The notes beneath the pieces were generated by a model. It made no database searches and had not been told where the DNA came from. It saw only the letters and a program-made list of their open reading frames with translations. Positions 6,064 through 7,241 of a stretch of DNA of 7,241 nucleotides are shown piece after piece. The stretch is from Oscillospiraceae bacterium (lineage in GTDB: Bacteria > Bacillota > Clostridia > Oscillospirales > Oscillospiraceae). The stretch is from NCBI GenBank assembly GCA_017480395.1, contig JAFVAS010000245.1, forward strand, positions 1 through 7,241, written 5' to 3'. A program made the position numbers and the translations under genes. Positions within the stretch are counted from its first letter, which is position 1. Every line of letters starts with the position of its first letter.

Positions 6064-6720
6064 ATGAGCGAACTGAACGATCTGATGCTCCAGGCCGAGC
6101 GTCTGGAGGCGGCGCAGGAGTGCCGCAACCTGATGGGCAAGTACTCCTATCTCCACACCGCCTTCCGCAATGTGGAGTTCATGGAGCTGTGGTCCAAGCG
6201 GGATGACGTGTCCCAGACCATGCCCTTCGGCAAGTTTATCGGCTATGAGGGCGTCTATCAGAGCTATGTGGGCTTCCACGGCGACCGGAACAACCCGGAG
6301 GATTACGAGGAGCTGCGCGGCCTGATGATGATGCACCAGATGAGCACCGACGTGATTGAAGTGGCCGAGGACGGCAAGACCGCCAAGGGCATCTGGATCT
6401 CCCCGGGCACCGAGACCGCGCCTCAGCCCGGCAAGGAGAAGGGCTCCTGGTGCTGGGGCAAGTACGAGGTGGAGTTCATCAAGGAGGACGGCAAGTGGAA
6501 GTTCTGGCACATGACCCTCTTCCCCCTGTTCCTGACCCCCTATAACCGCTCCTGGGGCGAGCCGGAGCTGGAGATGGTCGGCAACGGCGAGATGCCCGGC
6601 ATGGGCGAGTTCTGCCACCCCCTGGAGAAGCCCTTCTGGAAGTATGGCCCCGACGCCATCTATCCCGATGACGAGCCCGCCGTCCCCGCGCCCTACAAGA
6701 CCTCCTTCCCCGAGAATTGA
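6064..6720 (+). CDS. SnoaL-like / NTF2-fold protein, paralog 3 of 3
   Basis: This is the shortest of the trio (218 aa). Its ATG is 4 bases after the stop of paralog 2, and its GAGGAGG ribosome site (6049-6055) lies inside the end of that gene, so translation is coupled. It keeps CRNLMGKYSYLHTAFRN (20-36), HGDRNNP (72-78), LMMMH (87-91), DGKTAKGIW (103-111) and DGKWKFWHM, so Tyr27 and His91 remain. It differs at sites shared by paralogs 1 and 2: the SPGHES/SDGHET histidine is Thr116 (SPGTET), the MRL arginine is Thr (MTL), and the MPW motif is MPF. The insert between residues about 119 and 135 is shorter, and the C-terminus ends soon after IYPDDEP. These changes suggest a different substrate or a structural role in a mixed complex. 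It is cytoplasmic and last in the operon, followed by a hairpin-rich gap. Confidence 0.8.
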   Translation: MSELNDLMLQAERLEAAQECRNLMGKYSYLHTAFRNVEFMELWSKRDDVSQTMPFGKFIGYEGVYQSYVGFHGDRNNPEDYEELRGLMMMHQMSTDVIEVAEDGKTAKGIWISPGTETAPQPGKEKGSWCWGKYEVEFIKEDGKWKFWHMTLFPLFLTPYNRSWGEPELEMVGNGEMPGMGEFCHPLEKPFWKYGPDAIYPDDEPAVPAPYKTSFPEN

Positions 6721-6737
6721 TTGATGTTCCGCAGCAC

Positions 6738-6921
6738 AGACTGTAGAAAATAGTCTCACAGAGTTCGCCGCCGCAGCGGCGAATGAAGTCAAATTCATTT
6801 TCTCCGGCGACATGTGCGTCGGAGAAAATACTTCTCGGCCTGTAAACGTGCGACGCGTAGCGGAGTGCGCTGCAGCAGGCCGCAGCCTTCTCGTTGGCAA
6901 AGTTGTTGACTTTGCCAACGA
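6738..6921 (+). repeat. Hairpin-rich intergenic element
   Basis: The gap between the trio and the oxidoreductase contains a run of inverted repeats: 6738-6756 (5-bp arms), TTCGCCGC/GCGGCGAA at 6764-6783, AATGAA/TTCATT at 6782-6799, ATTTTCTCCG/CGGAGAAAAT at 6797-6829, CGGCCTG/CAGGCCG enclosing 6836-6882, and a 13-bp perfect stem at 6891-6921. Neighbouring stems share bases (6782-6783, 6797-6799), so alternative folds are possible. No coding frame is convincing. It could be a repeated mobile-like intergenic element, a structured 3' UTR or a small RNA; the sequence alone does not decide. Confidence 0.6.
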
Positions 6922-6924
6922 TTT

Positions 6925-6953
6925 AAGTGCCCCGGCTGTCCAGCCGGGGCATT
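6925..6953 (+). terminator. Terminator of the SnoaL-like operon
   Basis: A 10-bp perfect stem (TGCCCCGGCT 6928-6937 with AGCCGGGGCA 6942-6951, loop GTCC) is followed by TTGTTG. The stem is strong and the T-rich tail imperfect. It lies directly before the oxidoreductase promoter and would insulate it from the upstream operon. Confidence 0.65.
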
Positions 6954-6964
6954 GTTGAAAGAGC

Positions 6965-6993
6965 TTGACCCACCATACGGAATAAGATATAAT
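6965..6993 (+). promoter_or_regulatory. Strong sigma-A promoter of the OYE-family gene
   Basis: TTGACC (6965-6970), a 17-nt spacer and a perfect TATAAT (6988-6993) make this the best promoter in the window. Start near 7000 gives a leader of about 27 nt with GAGGTG (7015-7020) ahead of the ATG. Confidence 0.85.
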
Positions 6994-7014
6994 TATGATC
7001 CCAAGTAATTATAT
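6987..7014. promoter_or_regulatory. 28-bp perfect inverted repeat, candidate repressor operator
   Basis: ATATAATTA (6987-6995) and TAATTATAT (7006-7014) are perfect 9-bp arms around a 10-nt spacer, centred at about the predicted start site and covering the -10 box. A protein bound here would block RNA polymerase, so repression is expected. As RNA only part of it would be transcribed, so a DNA-level role is more likely. The regulator is unknown; its gene may lie beyond the right edge. Confidence 0.6.
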
Positions 7015-7026
7015 GAGGTGAGAAGA

Positions 7027-7241
7027 ATGAACCCCTTTTATCCCCATCTGTTTGAGCCGCTGACCATCAAGCGGACCACCTTCCGCAACCGTCTCTTCGT
7101 CGCCCCTCACATGATGTCCCACATGGACTTGACGGGCCGTCCCGATGAGACCATGATCGCCTTCTACGCAGAGAAGGCCAAGGGCGGCTATGCCGTCGTC
7201 ACCCTGGGCGACTCCCCGTTGGATCGGGAGCACGCCGACAC
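7027..7241 (+). CDS. Old Yellow Enzyme-family NADH:flavin oxidoreductase, N-terminal fragment (runs off right edge)
   Basis: From the ATG at 7027 (GAGGTG 6 bases upstream) 71 codons are open to the window end. The residues match the start of the OYE TIM barrel: LFEPLTIKRTTFRNRLFVAPHM (8-29), where 'NR-hydrophobic-x-x-AP/GM' is the first FMN-contacting strand, then GRPDETMIAFYAEKAKGGYAVVT (38-60), matching the helix and second strand of BaiCD/BaiH, FadH 2,4-dienoyl-CoA reductase and enoate reductases. These flavoenzymes reduce activated C=C bonds using NAD(P)H. The catalytic His/Tyr and any C-terminal 4Fe-4S and FAD domains are outside the window, so long (about 640 aa) and short forms cannot be told apart. 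The gene has its own strong promoter with a candidate operator, so it is controlled separately from the SnoaL trio even though both probably serve one pathway. Confidence 0.85.
   Translation, partial: MNPFYPHLFEPLTIKRTTFRNRLFVAPHMMSHMDLTGRPDETMIAFYAEKAKGGYAVVTLGDSPLDREHAD

Noticed and set aside
5296..6918. Long minus-strand open frame (540 codons) opposite paralogs 2 and 3
   Set aside because: It covers two well-supported genes with ribosome sites and homology; its translation is low-complexity Gly/Val/His/Leu-rich, and open antisense frames are expected in GC-rich coding DNA. No promoter or ribosome site supports it.
6738..6953. CRISPR array or tRNA cluster
   Set aside because: The inverted repeats all differ in sequence and spacing, there is no direct repeat with unique spacers, and no tRNA cloverleaf or CCA end is seen.

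Overview
The window is GC-rich bacterial DNA. Its strong AGGAGG-type ribosome binding sites, sigma-A-like promoters with 17-nt spacers, and closely packed genes suggest a member of the Bacillota, most plausibly a gut clostridium of the Oscillospiraceae type (for example relatives of Flavonifractor, Lawsonibacter or Oscillibacter). That placement rests on sequence style and gene content; no marker gene is present.

Left part (1-1655, minus strand): two envelope genes in one transcription unit. The first is an exported or membrane-anchored SurA/parvulin-like protein. The second is a membrane-anchored alpha/beta hydrolase that runs off the left edge. A clear promoter precedes the pair. Next comes a monocistronic GntP-family permease (1770-3143, minus), with its own promoter and a strong hairpin terminator. 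A LysR-type regulator (3441-4337, minus) follows, also with its own promoter and terminator.

Right part (4400-7241, plus strand): divergent from the LysR gene is an operon of three tandem paralogous SnoaL-like/NTF2-fold proteins (244, 235 and 218 aa). The LysR-operon intergenic region contains opposed promoters and two dyads, which suggests that LysR controls the operon. After a structured 306-base gap full of hairpins, a new promoter drives the start of an Old Yellow Enzyme-family flavin oxidoreductase (7027 to the right edge). A perfect 28-bp inverted repeat sits over the -10 box and start point of that promoter.

The combination of LysR regulator, permease, three SnoaL-like putative dehydratases/isomerases and an OYE-type enoate/dienoyl reductase resembles in outline the dehydratase-plus-reductase logic of bile-acid (bai) or other cyclic-substrate pathways. 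The substrate cannot be read from the sequence. The three-paralog SnoaL operon and its control regions are the most novel-looking part of the window.
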